From Bacillota bacterium (GTDB lineage: Bacteria > Bacillota > Clostridia > UBA1381), in assembly GCA_021203665.1 (NCBI GenBank), contig JAJQAT010000050.1, positions 1 to 5,876 of the forward strand: a DNA stretch of 5,876 bases. The letters run 5' to 3'. Every line of letters starts with the position of its first letter. Position 1 is the first letter of the stretch. Below are positions 1-5,611 of this stretch, piece after piece. The position numbers and the translations under genes are program-made. The notes under the pieces are model-generated. The model ran no database searches. It was given only the letters and a program-made list of their open reading frames with translations, and was not told where the DNA came from.

Positions 1-53
1 TTATATTATATCACGAAGTGAGGTGTTTGTATAGTGGTTTGTCTACAGTCTGA

Positions 54-85
54 GACATTTTCCGACAAAATTGTCGGAAAATGTC
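54..85. repeat. Perfect 15-bp-arm inverted repeat
   Basis: GACATTTTCCGACAA (54-68) is the exact complement of TTGTCGGAAAATGTC (71-85), separated by AA. It would form a very stable stem in RNA from either strand. Neither side is followed by a T-run, so it is not a standard intrinsic terminator. It could be a processing or stabilising stem at the 3' end of the long transcript, a protein-binding palindrome, or the end of a small mobile repeat. Confidence 0.85.
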
Positions 86-100
86 CGCCTATCTTGGCGG
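85..100. repeat. Small GC hairpin next to the long inverted repeat
   Basis: CCGCC (85-89) pairs with GGCGG (96-100) around a TATCTT loop. It directly abuts the 54-85 inverted repeat, sharing base 85, and precedes the 107-bp array. Neither strand shows a T-run after it. Confidence 0.55.
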
Positions 101-105
101 CACCG

Positions 106-155
106 GTACGTCAAGGCTTGAAAAAGCGTGAAATGCGCCGTTTATTGGGCGTTAT
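106..155. repeat. 50-bp perfect direct repeat, copy 1
   Basis: Identical over all 50 bases to 320-369, at a distance of 214 bp (two 107-bp periods). The equivalent part of the middle unit (213-262) is clearly diverged, so these two copies are more recently related to each other than to the middle unit. Confidence 0.93.
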
Positions 156-164
156 GTAATAACG

Positions 165-194
165 TTCAAGAAACGAGTAGGTTATTCGTTTGAA
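165..194. repeat. Second hairpin in repeat unit 1
   Basis: TTCA (165-168) pairs with TGAA (191-194), and AACGAGT (172-178) with ATTCGTT (184-190, one G-T pair) around a 5-nt loop, with AGA bulged out. The equivalent stretch of unit 2 (272-301) can also fold: TTCAA with TTGAA, a bulged G, then AAAC with GTTT. The exact pairs differ. Confidence 0.5.
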
Positions 195-226
195 AGGCAC
201 TGACGTATGTTTATACTTCAAGCCTT
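194..226. repeat. Hairpin in repeat unit 1
   Basis: AAGGC (194-198) pairs with GCCTT (222-226), TGA (201-203) with TCA (218-220), and GTAT (205-208) with ATAC (213-216) around a GTTT loop. There is a C/T mismatch at 204/217 and a small internal loop. It sits at the same place as the hairpin at 301-333 in the next unit. Confidence 0.7.
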
Positions 227-300
227 GAAAACGGATAAGATACGAAGTTTACCCGGCGTTATGTAATAACGTTCAAGAAACAAGCAGTTTGCGTTTTTGA

Positions 301-333
301 AAGCCGCCGGCGTACTTGTGTACGTCAAGGCTT
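301..333. repeat. Hairpin in repeat unit 2, covarying with unit 1
   Basis: AAGCC (301-305) pairs with GGCTT (329-333), and CGTAC (311-315) with GTACG (320-324) around a TTGT loop, extended by G309-C326 and a G310-T325 wobble. Relative to unit 1, the pair 197-223 (G-C) has become 304-330 (C-G), and 208-213 (T-A) has become 315-320 (C-G). Both are double changes that keep the pairing. Confidence 0.72.
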
Positions 334-369
334 GAAAAAGCGTGAAATGCGCCGTTTATTGGGCGTTAT
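320..369. repeat. 50-bp perfect direct repeat, copy 2, overlapping the stop codon
   Basis: Identical to 106-155. Its right end (positions 366-369) contains the TAA stop and one base of the last sense codon of the minus-strand gene, so the repeat boundary coincides with the end of the coding region. Confidence 0.93.
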
Positions 370-3300
370 TTGTTCCATGATACGAGAACCATTGCTATAT
401 CCCTCGAATCAATCTTGCCGTCGCGGTTTAGGTCGTATCGGGTAAATGTGCTGTACGCCGTGCCGAGATCTGCGCCGAAGTACGATGTTACCGCAGACAA
501 ATCGTAGAGGTTTATAACTCCGTCAGCGACTATATCGCCCGCGAGGAACGTTACATCCGCCGTTATGGAGTTTGCACTGTTCTTTGTTACCGCCACCGCG
601 CTGTCGAGCGCGTTATTCCAAACCGTCACGCTTGCATTATCGGTCGGGACAACCGACACATTATATGTGCGGTAGCCGTCGCCCGAGAATGTGAGGGATG
701 TGGTGTAGTTCGTTGGGACATCGATTGTGAACGTGTAGCCGTTCCAATCACTGCTTATATCCGTTGTGATTTTGCTGTAGGTCATGCCGGTCGTTTTGCT
801 GTCAGAGCCGAGGTAAACCGTGCCGCTTTCGGACAGATTGCTGTACGCCACCTGCATAGCGGTGTAATCCGTATCCGCACTCTTGACGTCGTTCGCGAAC
901 ATCACATTCACCGTAAGTGTTGACGTGGCAAGCTTGGTGCTTCCCTCAACCGGAATATTGTTGAGGTACAAATTGCCCGTGCTCTGCGCCGGCGTTATGC
1001 CGTATGTGAAGCTTGACACAATGCTCTGCGTGTTGTCGCGGCAAAGCGCCCTGTTTGTATAGCTCTCGTCAATGCCGAGCTTATATGAGCCTATGCCGTT
1101 CACCGTCACGGTGCCGAGATTTATTCCGTATGCGCTTACGCAGTCCGAGGTTGCGGTGTCCTCAATCGTGAAGATGTACTCGCCGTCGCTGCCCTGCGTG
1201 ATTTCGATTCCGTCCGACGCGGTTACGGTAACCGCGCCGATTTTGGTTATATCATAGCCGTCCTCGAACGCAAGCTTCAAATCCGCCTCATAGAATCGGT
1301 AGATAGGCGCGTCGCTGCCGTCCTTATCGCCGTAAAGATTAAGATTATACACACCCGCCACACCGGAGGTCTGCTGTTCAAGCTGCAAATACGCGTTGGT
1401 CGCGTAATCGCCGGCACTTAATGTTGTCTCGTCAACCGCTGTGCCGTAAACCGAGAACGAATCCGCCGTAAATGTTACGGTATATTTATCCTCGCTTAGT
1501 GAAACCTTTCCGGTATCAAGAGTTTCAAGTACATTGCTGCTGTTTATATGATACACCTTCGGGTTTTCAACCGGAACGGGGAACGTTACGGAAACGTCCT
1601 GCGTCAGGCTTGTTCCCAAAACCTCGTTATAATCAAAGTCAGTGTCCACACTGCCGTCCGATTTATATTTTACAACCTTTATATCCGCCGCGAATGTCAA
1701 ATCCGCGTTTGCGAACGCGCTTTCACTCTCGAGCTTTGCCTCATCGTCCGCGCTTAAATCCTCCAAAACCACCTTATATTCCGCGGCTTCGCTATGGTCT
1801 ATCGCGTCCGCCTTATCCAGCTGAGCGTACAAGCCGTCAAGCGTTACCGAATGGGTTGACGTTTGCGCGGTGTTGTAGACCGTCGATGCGGAGCGGACAA
1901 CGGTGTATGTGCCGTTATCGTTATCATAGGAGTAATAGTTATCCGCGGTACTGCCGGTTACATCGGTATTATACGTGCCGCAGCTTACCTCAATACCGCT
2001 GCTTTCTCCGCCGTCACCGCCGCCGACCGCGCTTGCTGTGCCGTTGTCTTCGGTATTGCCGGCGCTTGCCGTTACGTCGCCGCCGCTTATAACTATATCC
2101 GTACCGTCGCCGCCGTCACCGCCGCCTATACCCGCGGCATTTTCGCCGCCGGTAGCGGTAACCGTGCCGCTTTCTATTGTGATATTCGCGCCGTCCTCGC
2201 CGGAGCCGCCGCCTATACCCGCGGCACCCGAGCCGCCTGTAGCGGTAAGACTGCCGGTTTCGCTGCCGTCATCGTCGGTTTCGCTTACTATTGTGAGCGT
2301 GTTATCGGTCGAGGTTTTCTGCAAGCCCGCGTCGCCGTCACCGGTTGCGGTAAGCGTGTTATCGCCGCTTAGGATTATCGTGACATCACCCTCGCCGTCA
2401 ACCTCCAACGGTGAAGACGTATCGCTTTCAATAGTCACGTCGTCAAGCGTGATTGTGACATCCTCGTCCGACGCTATCACTATCGTATCGGTCGCGGTTG
2501 CGGTTTCAATATCCTCAAACGCTTTTTCGTTCATCGAAATCGTATAATCGCCGCCGTCGGTAATGGTAATAGTGCCTGTTTCCTCATCATAGGTATATCC
2601 TACGCCGCCGGTTACGATAAGCTGCTGTGAATCCGACACTACCACACAATCATATGTGCCGGTGTTGTCGTGCGAGCTGTAATTGTCCGCAATATACTCC
2701 TCAACAACCGCACTGTCGGAGTAGCTGCCGCCCGTGACGGTTATAGTGCTGTCTGTATCGCCGCTTACAGCGTCCGCGGTCAAGCCGCCGGTACCGGTTA
2801 TTTCAAGCGTACTGCCGTCCGTTACCGTCACTCCCGCCGTGTCATCATCCGCCGCGGTCAGCGTGTTCTCGCCTACCAATATTATCGTGACACTGCCGCC
2901 GCCGCTTACCTCAATCGCGGGTGTGCTGTCGCTCGTAATGCTTACGCCGTCAAGGATAATTGTGACGCTCTCACCCTCTTCAACCGTAACCTTTATCGTG
3001 TCGGTTGTGGTTTCTGTGCCGTCCGCCATGGTTATAGTATATGTGCCTTCCTCGGATATGATAAGCGTATTATCGCTGTATTCGCATTCAACATCATCGC
3101 CGTTTTCATCTGTCACGGCAAACGATGCCGCGTTCTTTACCGTGAACGTAAGCGTAAGCGTCGCGCTGACCGCCGCCTCGGTGCTGTCAAGCGAGGAAAG
3201 CGTTATATACGGTGTGTTATCCGTCACGGTGAATTTCACCTCGAACGTGCCCGACGCCTTAGGCGTGCCGGAGATTACTCCGTCTTTCAGCTCAAGTCCG

Positions 3301-3737
3301 TCGGGAAGCTCATAACCATTCGCCAAAGCGAACGTAAACTCTCCGCTCGCGGTGTCGAATGTATCGCTGTCAACAAATTCTATGTAATCGCTTAGGTTTA
3401 TATCCTCGATTTCTTCATTATACGCAAGCTCAATCTCAGCCGATACACCGCTGTCGGTAAACGAGCGCGCGAACACGGGATAGAGCGTTGTGCTGTCAAG
3501 AATGGTGAACGACGATACCGCCGGCGAGGTTCCGACCATGCCGTCGGTTTTCGTGATTGACCAGCCTGTCTGCTTATATCCGTCCTTGGTATAAGGCAAG
3601 GTTGTGTCTACGGTTACCGTATCGCCGTAATCGTATGATACGTCTGCCGGCTGTTCGCCCTCCGCGCCGTCGGGTTTGGCGTATGTCAGGGTTATTTCCG
3701 CCGGTGATGGATATATCGCTTGCCGCGCTGCCGCCAT
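366..3737 (-). CDS. C-terminal fragment: repeat, Ig-like, two beta-helices, dockerin
   Basis: This frame gives 1123 residues, of which residue 15 (ITLTYAKPDG, from 3695) onward is authentic; the first 14 are beta-helix 1 read out of frame. In fragment numbering: 15-90 is a Listeria/Bacteroides-type repeat (YTKDGYKQTGWS and STTLYPVFA); about 101-175 is a putative Ig domain (LPDGLELKDGVISGTP then FEVKFTVTDN); 222-366 is a short beta-helix with VTIILDGVSI and VTIILVGENTLT; 386-618 is a fuller beta-helix with AGLQKTS, two AGIGGG coils 29 residues apart, and ISGGDVTA. Residues about 627-770 end in YTVTFTADSFSVYGTA, a pattern common in such surface proteins; 775-1060 are beta-rich and unrecognised. 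The dockerin-like end is 1067-1123. The fragment is acidic and rich in Thr, Ser, Gly and Asp, typical of an exposed extracellular protein. The ATG at 3737 has no ribosome-binding site, so this fragment would hardly be made on its own. Confidence 0.85.
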   Translation of the reverse strand: MAAARQAIYPSPAEITLTYAKPDGAEGEQPADVSYDYGDTVTVDTTLPYTKDGYKQTGWSITKTDGMVGTSPAVSSFTILDSTTLYPVFARSFTDSGVSAEIELAYNEEIEDINLSDYIEFVDSDTFDTASGEFTFALANGYELPDGLELKDGVISGTPKASGTFEVKFTVTDNTPYITLSSLDSTEAAVSATLTLTFTVKNAASFAVTDENGDDVECEYSDNTLIISEEGTYTITMADGTETTTDTIKVTVEEGESVTIILDGVSITSDSTPAIEVSGGGSVTIILVGENTLTAADDDTAGVTVTDGSTLEITGTGGLTADAVSGDTDSTITVTGGSYSDSAVVEEYIADNYSSHDNTGTYDCVVVSDSQQLIVTGGVGYTYDEETGTITITDGGDYTISMNEKAFEDIETATATDTIVIASDEDVTITLDDVTIESDTSSPLEVDGEGDVTIILSGDNTLTATGDGDAGLQKTSTDNTLTIVSETDDDGSETGSLTATGGSGAAGIGGGSGEDGANITIESGTVTATGGENAAGIGGGDGGDGTDIVISGGDVTASAGNTEDNGTASAVGGGDGGESSGIEVSCGTYNTDVTGSTADNYYSYDNDNGTYTVVRSASTVYNTAQTSTHSVTLDGLYAQLDKADAIDHSEAAEYKVVLEDLSADDEAKLESESAFANADLTFAADIKVVKYKSDGSVDTDFDYNEVLGTSLTQDVSVTFPVPVENPKVYHINSSNVLETLDTGKVSLSEDKYTVTFTADSFSVYGTAVDETTLSAGDYATNAYLQLEQQTSGVAGVYNLNLYGDKDGSDAPIYRFYEADLKLAFEDGYDITKIGAVTVTASDGIEITQGSDGEYIFTIEDTATSDCVSAYGINLGTVTVNGIGSYKLGIDESYTNRALCRDNTQSIVSSFTYGITPAQSTGNLYLNNIPVEGSTKLATSTLTVNVMFANDVKSADTDYTAMQVAYSNLSESGTVYLGSDSKTTGMTYSKITTDISSDWNGYTFTIDVPTNYTTSLTFSGDGYRTYNVSVVPTDNASVTVWNNALDSAVAVTKNSANSITADVTFLAGDIVADGVINLYDLSAVTSYFGADLGTAYSTFTRYDLNRDGKIDSRDIAMVLVSWNK
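369..539 (-). other. Type I dockerin-like module
   Basis: The last 57 residues (1663-1719 of the reconstructed protein) hold two EF-hand-like calcium loops. Loop 2 is canonical: D1698, N1700, D1702, G1703, I1705, D1706 and D1709 (DLNRDGKIDSRD). Loop 1 (DIVADGVINLYD, D1664 to D1675) keeps Asp at positions 1, 5 and 12 and Asn at 9, but has Val at position 3 where Asn or Asp is usual. Dockerins bind cohesin modules on scaffold proteins in Clostridia, so the protein is predicted to be held in a cellulosome-like or cell-surface complex. No cohesin gene is present in this window. Confidence 0.85.
2121..2226 (-). repeat. 87-bp-spaced coil repeat (AGIGGG) in beta-helix 3
   Basis: An identical 19-base word at 2121-2139 and 2208-2226 encodes AGIGGG in successive coils 29 residues apart. 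Related coils occur in beta-helix 1 (AGIGGG and AAIGGG). The periodicity supports a solenoid fold. Confidence 0.75.
2296..2327 (-). repeat. 32-bp intragenic repeat, copy in beta-helix 3
   Basis: This matches 4019-4050 at 31 of 32 positions. Both encode the coil AGLQKTS.NTLTI of the carbohydrate-binding-type helix. Near identity at DNA level, including third codon positions, points to duplication of the domain within the gene or to gene conversion. Confidence 0.9.
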
Positions 3738-4716
3738 AGCCGCTGCCGATAATATCCGTGCTGTATTCGCCGCCGGTCACGATAATATAGCCGCCGCTTA
3801 TCGTGATATTGCTGCCGGTGTCGTATTCGCCGCCGCCGATTGCCGCGCCCTCATAGCCGCCGGTCGCGGTTACAGTGCCGCCGCTTATTTCAATATTATT
3901 ACCCGCACCGTCGTCTCCGCCGCCGATTCCTGCAGAGCTGGCGCCGTTGCTGTTGCCGGGACCTGTAGCCGTAAGGCTGCCGTCCGTACTGTAGTCGCCC
4001 GACGCGCTTGTTATCGTAAGCGTGTTAGCGGTCGAGGTTTTCTGCAAGCCGGCATAGCTCGTGTTTGTCGATGTAAGCGTATTATCGCCCTCAAGCGTTA
4101 CCGTAACATTGCCCGCAGCGTCAATTTCCATAGGCGGCGCGCTGCTGCTCGATATGCTGACATCCGCAAGCTTAACGGTAACGGCATCGCTCGCCGTAAC
4201 CTTTATTGTGTCGGATGTGCTGCTGACACCGCTGTGCATTGAAACAGTGTACTCGCCGCCCTCGGTTAGGGTGAGAAGTCCGTCGCTGTAGGTGTAAGCC
4301 TCATTGTTCGACGGAGTTACATCAAGGTCGGGATAAACCGCCGTATAGATTGTTGTATCCTCGCTGAATGTCGCATCCGCGCTGAGCTTATTTTCTAAAT
4401 TAATATCCGAAAACGCATCATCGCTTAAAATGTCGCTGAGCTCTGTATCCGGATTTATATAGTAATCCTGCGAGCCGGATTCAGTGCCGCCGCTCACTCT
4501 TATCACGGTGATTTGCACCACCTGATTGCTGTTGTCGGTCGAGAGTGTGGGGTAGGTGTCCGTATCAAAATATTGTCCCCCAATAAATTTCATCGTCCGT
4601 ATTGGTGCTTTGGAGCGTGCGCGCCATTTCGCCGCTTGTAAAGCTGTCGTCGGACACACTCTCCTCGCCGTCTGTGACGGTGCCGGAATATGTTCCCACC
4701 AATGTGCCGTCCGCAT
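3574..4716 (-). CDS. Middle fragment: linker and carbohydrate-binding-type beta-helix 1
   Basis: Only 4575 down to 3697 is authentic; it supplies residues 318-610 of the reconstructed protein. The first 47 codons after the ATG at 4716 are the previous domain read out of frame, and the last 40 codons are the next domain read out of frame (Arg-rich, unlike the acidic rest). The ATG at 4716 has no ribosome-binding site. Residues 318-400 are a linker ending in SEDTTIYTAVYPD. Residues about 418-610 carry repeated coils of the type TIKVT..., NVTVTLEGDNTLT, AGLQKTS..NTLTIT, GSLTATG, AGIGGG...NIEISGGTVTATGG. This pattern resembles the Cthe_2159-like carbohydrate-binding right-handed beta-helix family, a member of which binds cellulose and polygalacturonate; the sugar target here is not shown. 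The domain is paralogous to beta-helices 2 and 3 in the last fragment. Confidence 0.82.
   Translation of the reverse strand: MRTAHWWEHIPAPSQTARRVCPTTALQAAKWRARSKAPIRTMKFIGGQYFDTDTYPTLSTDNSNQVVQITVIRVSGGTESGSQDYYINPDTELSDILSDDAFSDINLENKLSADATFSEDTTIYTAVYPDLDVTPSNNEAYTYSDGLLTLTEGGEYTVSMHSGVSSTSDTIKVTASDAVTVKLADVSISSSSAPPMEIDAAGNVTVTLEGDNTLTSTNTSYAGLQKTSTANTLTITSASGDYSTDGSLTATGPGNSNGASSAGIGGGDDGAGNNIEISGGTVTATGGYEGAAIGGGEYDTGSNITISGGYIIVTGGEYSTDIIGSGYGGSAASDISITGGNNPDIRQTRRRGGRTAGRRIIRLRRYGNRRHNLALYQGRI
3695..3697 (-). other. Frameshift site 2 (AAA, one extra base or two missing)
   Basis: The minus strand reads GGCGGAAATAACCCTGAC. Dropping one A gives ISITGG-ITLTYAKPDG and joins the middle and last fragments. 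Gaining two bases (GGN-ITLTY) would also work and would fit the beta-helix coil pattern slightly better. Upstream of the site the frame encodes clean beta-helix coils; downstream it encodes a clean Listeria/Bacteroides-type repeat, so the join must lie within a few codons of here. Confidence 0.75.
4019..4050 (-). repeat. 32-bp intragenic repeat, copy in beta-helix 1
   Basis: Partner of 2296-2327, with a single mismatch (G at 4028 against T at 2305). The two copies are 1723 bp apart in the same orientation. Recombination between them would remove the Listeria-type repeat, the Ig-like domain and beta-helix 2. Confidence 0.9.
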
Positions 4717-5527
4717 AGCAGTTTGTGACCGTGCCGGTTAAATTACTGCCATCATTTCTGTTGTCGCCCACCAAATAGCCGATACGGCTTGCGCCTGTAT
4801 TTGTAGAATTGTAGGCATAAGAATTTACTATCTCGCCGGCATAATTCGCTCCGACCATAACGCCGGTAATGGTGCCGCTTGATAATACATCGGAATTTAC
4901 AACATAGCAGTTTTGTATTGTTCCCGTATGAGTTTCCTCATTATATGTACTTTGAACCAGCAAGCCCGCGATTGCGCCGAATCGTCCGTCTGTACTGCCG
5001 CGGCTGAAATAAAAATTATCCACACCGAGGTTCTTTACCGTGCCGGTAACCGTACCGAATATTCCGACAGTGCCCATGGAGCTGACATTGCTTGTATTTA
5101 TCGTAAGGTTTTTGATTTCATAGCCTTGACCGTCAAATATGCCGCCGTAACCCACATCAGTATATGATGTGGTGCTGCTGCTGAAGCTTGTCCAGCCTAT
5201 CGGCACATACTTGTCGCCGTAATTCGAAAAATCCAAATCCGCCGTAAGCACAGCGTTGGCATCCGAATCCGCTTCCGTAATGTTCGTCTGGCTCGTGTCG
5301 CCGTTTACAAGCGCGCCGAACCACAAAAGCTGTCCGACATTACCGATTTCGTAATATCCGTCGCCGTTCTGTTCGGCAGGCTCGTATGTACCGTCGGATG
5401 CGAAACCGTATTCATCGTACTCGTCCGCCAATACCGGCAGCTGCGCCGGAAACAGCGTCATCACCATAGCCAACGCCGTCAAGATGCTTAGTATTCGTCC
5501 TTTCGTTTTTGTTTTTATTTTCATCAT
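4565..5527 (-). CDS. N-terminal fragment: signal peptide and GLUG-type beta-helix
   Basis: This frame gives 320 residues. Residues 3-11 are rich in Lys, followed by a hydrophobic stretch (12-33) and a likely signal peptidase I site after VLA at 34, so the protein is exported. Residues about 58-290 look like a GLUG-repeat beta-helix: an opening YYEI..QLLWF motif (58-70), a VLTADLDF strand (93-100), a PIG..GIFDGQG motif (109-135), a VGIFG...GTVKNLGV turn (154-169), and later turns with GAIAG, GTIQNCYV, GEIVNSYAYN and GTVTNCYADG. GLUG repeats are known from surface and secreted proteins of Firmicutes, including IgA-protease-like ones. The last authentic residues are W316 and G317. After that a G5 run shifts the frame and only three odd residues follow before a TGA stop. 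The next fragment continues the sequence naturally with QYFDTD. Two adjacent ATG codons (5527, 5524) could both start; the first lies 7 nt from the ribosome-binding site and is preferred. Confidence 0.88.
   Translation of the reverse strand: MMKIKTKTKGRILSILTALAMVMTLFPAQLPVLADEYDEYGFASDGTYEPAEQNGDGYYEIGNVGQLLWFGALVNGDTSQTNITEADSDANAVLTADLDFSNYGDKYVPIGWTSFSSSTTSYTDVGYGGIFDGQGYEIKNLTINTSNVSSMGTVGIFGTVTGTVKNLGVDNFYFSRGSTDGRFGAIAGLLVQSTYNEETHTGTIQNCYVVNSDVLSSGTITGVMVGANYAGEIVNSYAYNSTNTGASRIGYLVGDNRNDGSNLTGTVTNCYADGTLVGTYSGTVTDGEESVSDDSFTSGEMARTLQSTNTDDEIYWGTIF
4577..4581 (-). other. Frameshift site 1 (G5 run, one extra base)
   Basis: On the minus strand the run reads TTGGGGGACAATATTTTGA. With five Gs the frame stops a few codons later; with four it reads IYWGQYFDTDTYP and continues into the middle fragment, a natural end to a GLUG-type domain. 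A homopolymer indel, in the cell or during sequencing, is the simplest explanation. Confidence 0.85.
5426..5527 (-). other. Sec signal peptide
   Basis: Residues 1-34 have a basic start (five Lys/Arg within residues 3-11), a hydrophobic core around residues 12-26 (ILSILTALAMVMTLF) and a VLA cleavage motif before DEYDEYG. No lipobox cysteine is present, so cleavage by signal peptidase I and release or scaffold attachment is expected rather than lipid anchoring. Confidence 0.9.
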
Positions 5528-5534
5528 AATCAGT

Positions 5535-5541
5535 CCTCCTT
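5535..5541 (-). promoter_or_regulatory. Ribosome-binding site (AAGGAGG)
   Basis: Minus-strand AAGGAGG lies 7 nt before the ATG at 5527 and 10 nt before the second ATG at 5524. It is a full match to the anti-Shine-Dalgarno core and fixes the start of the long gene. The inner ATGs at 4716 and 3737 lack anything similar. Confidence 0.92.
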
Positions 5542-5556
5542 GCTGATGAGTTCATT

Positions 5557-5585
5557 TATATAAATGTACAATGTATAATTTACAA
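5557..5585 (-). promoter_or_regulatory. Candidate sigma-A type promoter
   Basis: On the minus strand TTGTAA (5585-5580) is followed after 17 nt by TATATA (5562-5557), about 30 nt upstream of the start codon. The spacing is ideal and the boxes are close to TTGACA/TATAAT. A transcript would begin near 5550 and carry a short leader with the ribosome-binding site. The region is uniformly AT-rich, so other box choices (for example TTGTAC further upstream) are possible. Confidence 0.5.
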
Positions 5586-5594
5586 TGTACAATT
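5567..5594. repeat. 14-bp tandem duplication within the promoter region
   Basis: TACAATGTATAATT (5567-5580) is followed directly by TACAATGTACAATT (5581-5594), differing at one base. The pair overlaps the candidate -35 box and spacer. It could be an operator pair, or the AT-rich edge of the palindromic element that follows. Confidence 0.75.
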
Positions 5595-5611
5595 TTAACG
5601 GTTTAAAGTAC

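Larger units (their letters stand above)
106..369. repeat. 107-bp imperfect tandem repeat, about 2.5 units
   Basis: Units are 106-212, 213-319 and a partial 320-369. Units 1 and 2 align without gaps at about 73 percent by hand count. A 27-bp block (148-174 and 255-281) is identical and contains the stem CGTTAT-gta-ATAACG. The palindrome TCAAG-S-CTTGA recurs at 111, 218 and 325. The first 50 bp of unit 1 equals the 50 bp of unit 3. The array starts immediately downstream of the long gene and its last copy includes the gene's stop codon. No coding potential is seen. It could be a hairpin-type dispersed repeat or part of a structured 3' RNA. Confidence 0.88.
366..5527 (-). pseudogene. Large secreted beta-helix/dockerin protein, interrupted by two +1 frameshifts
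   Basis: Three consecutive minus-strand frames join into one protein of 1719 residues if one base is skipped at 4577-4581 and one at 3695-3697. The total length minus two bases is divisible by three, and no other stop interrupts it. Domain order in the reconstructed protein: signal peptide 1-34, GLUG-type beta-helix about 58-290, beta-helix 1 about 418-610, Listeria/Bacteroides-type repeat 611-686, putative Ig domain about 697-771, beta-helix 2 about 818-962, beta-helix 3 about 982-1214, unrecognised regions to about 1600, dockerin-like 1663-1719. The start at 5527 is fixed by a consensus ribosome-binding site and a signal peptide. The inner ATGs at 4716 and 3737 have no ribosome-binding site and give out-of-frame N-termini. 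From family knowledge, such proteins are extracellular and attach to cohesin scaffolds; carbohydrate binding is inferred. No catalytic domain is seen. It may be a true recent pseudogene or an intact gene with two sequence errors. Confidence 0.85.

Noticed and set aside
1..53. Gene or promoter at the left edge
   Set aside because: No open frame of note and no paired promoter boxes with a downstream start are visible; nothing can be supported.
335..339. Intrinsic terminator using the minus-strand T5 just after the stop codon
   Set aside because: The only stems before the T5 are 3-4 bp, too weak, and the same T5 recurs in the copy at 121-125 as part of the repeat.
106..369. CRISPR array
   Set aside because: The period is 107 bp, the units are homologous across their whole length rather than constant repeats with unrelated spacers, and no cas gene is near.
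1472..2092. Long plus-strand open frame (206 codons) opposite the gene
   Set aside because: The product is Arg/Pro/Cys-rich with low-complexity runs, mirrors the Gly/Asp/Thr codons of the opposite strand, and has no ribosome-binding site or recognisable domain.
2670..3395. Plus-strand open frame of 241 codons, overlapping a 193-codon one at 2734-3315
   Set aside because: Both are antisense shadows of beta-helix 2 and the Ig-like region. Composition is artificial (Arg/Ala or Ser/Val/Pro-rich) and two frames are open at once, which reflects codon bias.
4577..4581. Programmed +1 frameshift at the G5 run
   Set aside because: There is no known +1 slippery motif with a slow or stop codon at the shift point; the stop comes three codons later, and a second unrelated shift is also needed. 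An indel is simpler.
3574..4716. Middle frame as an independent gene starting at 4716
   Set aside because: It lacks a ribosome-binding site, and its first 47 codons overlap the GLUG domain in another frame and are Arg/Ala-rich, unlike the rest of the protein.
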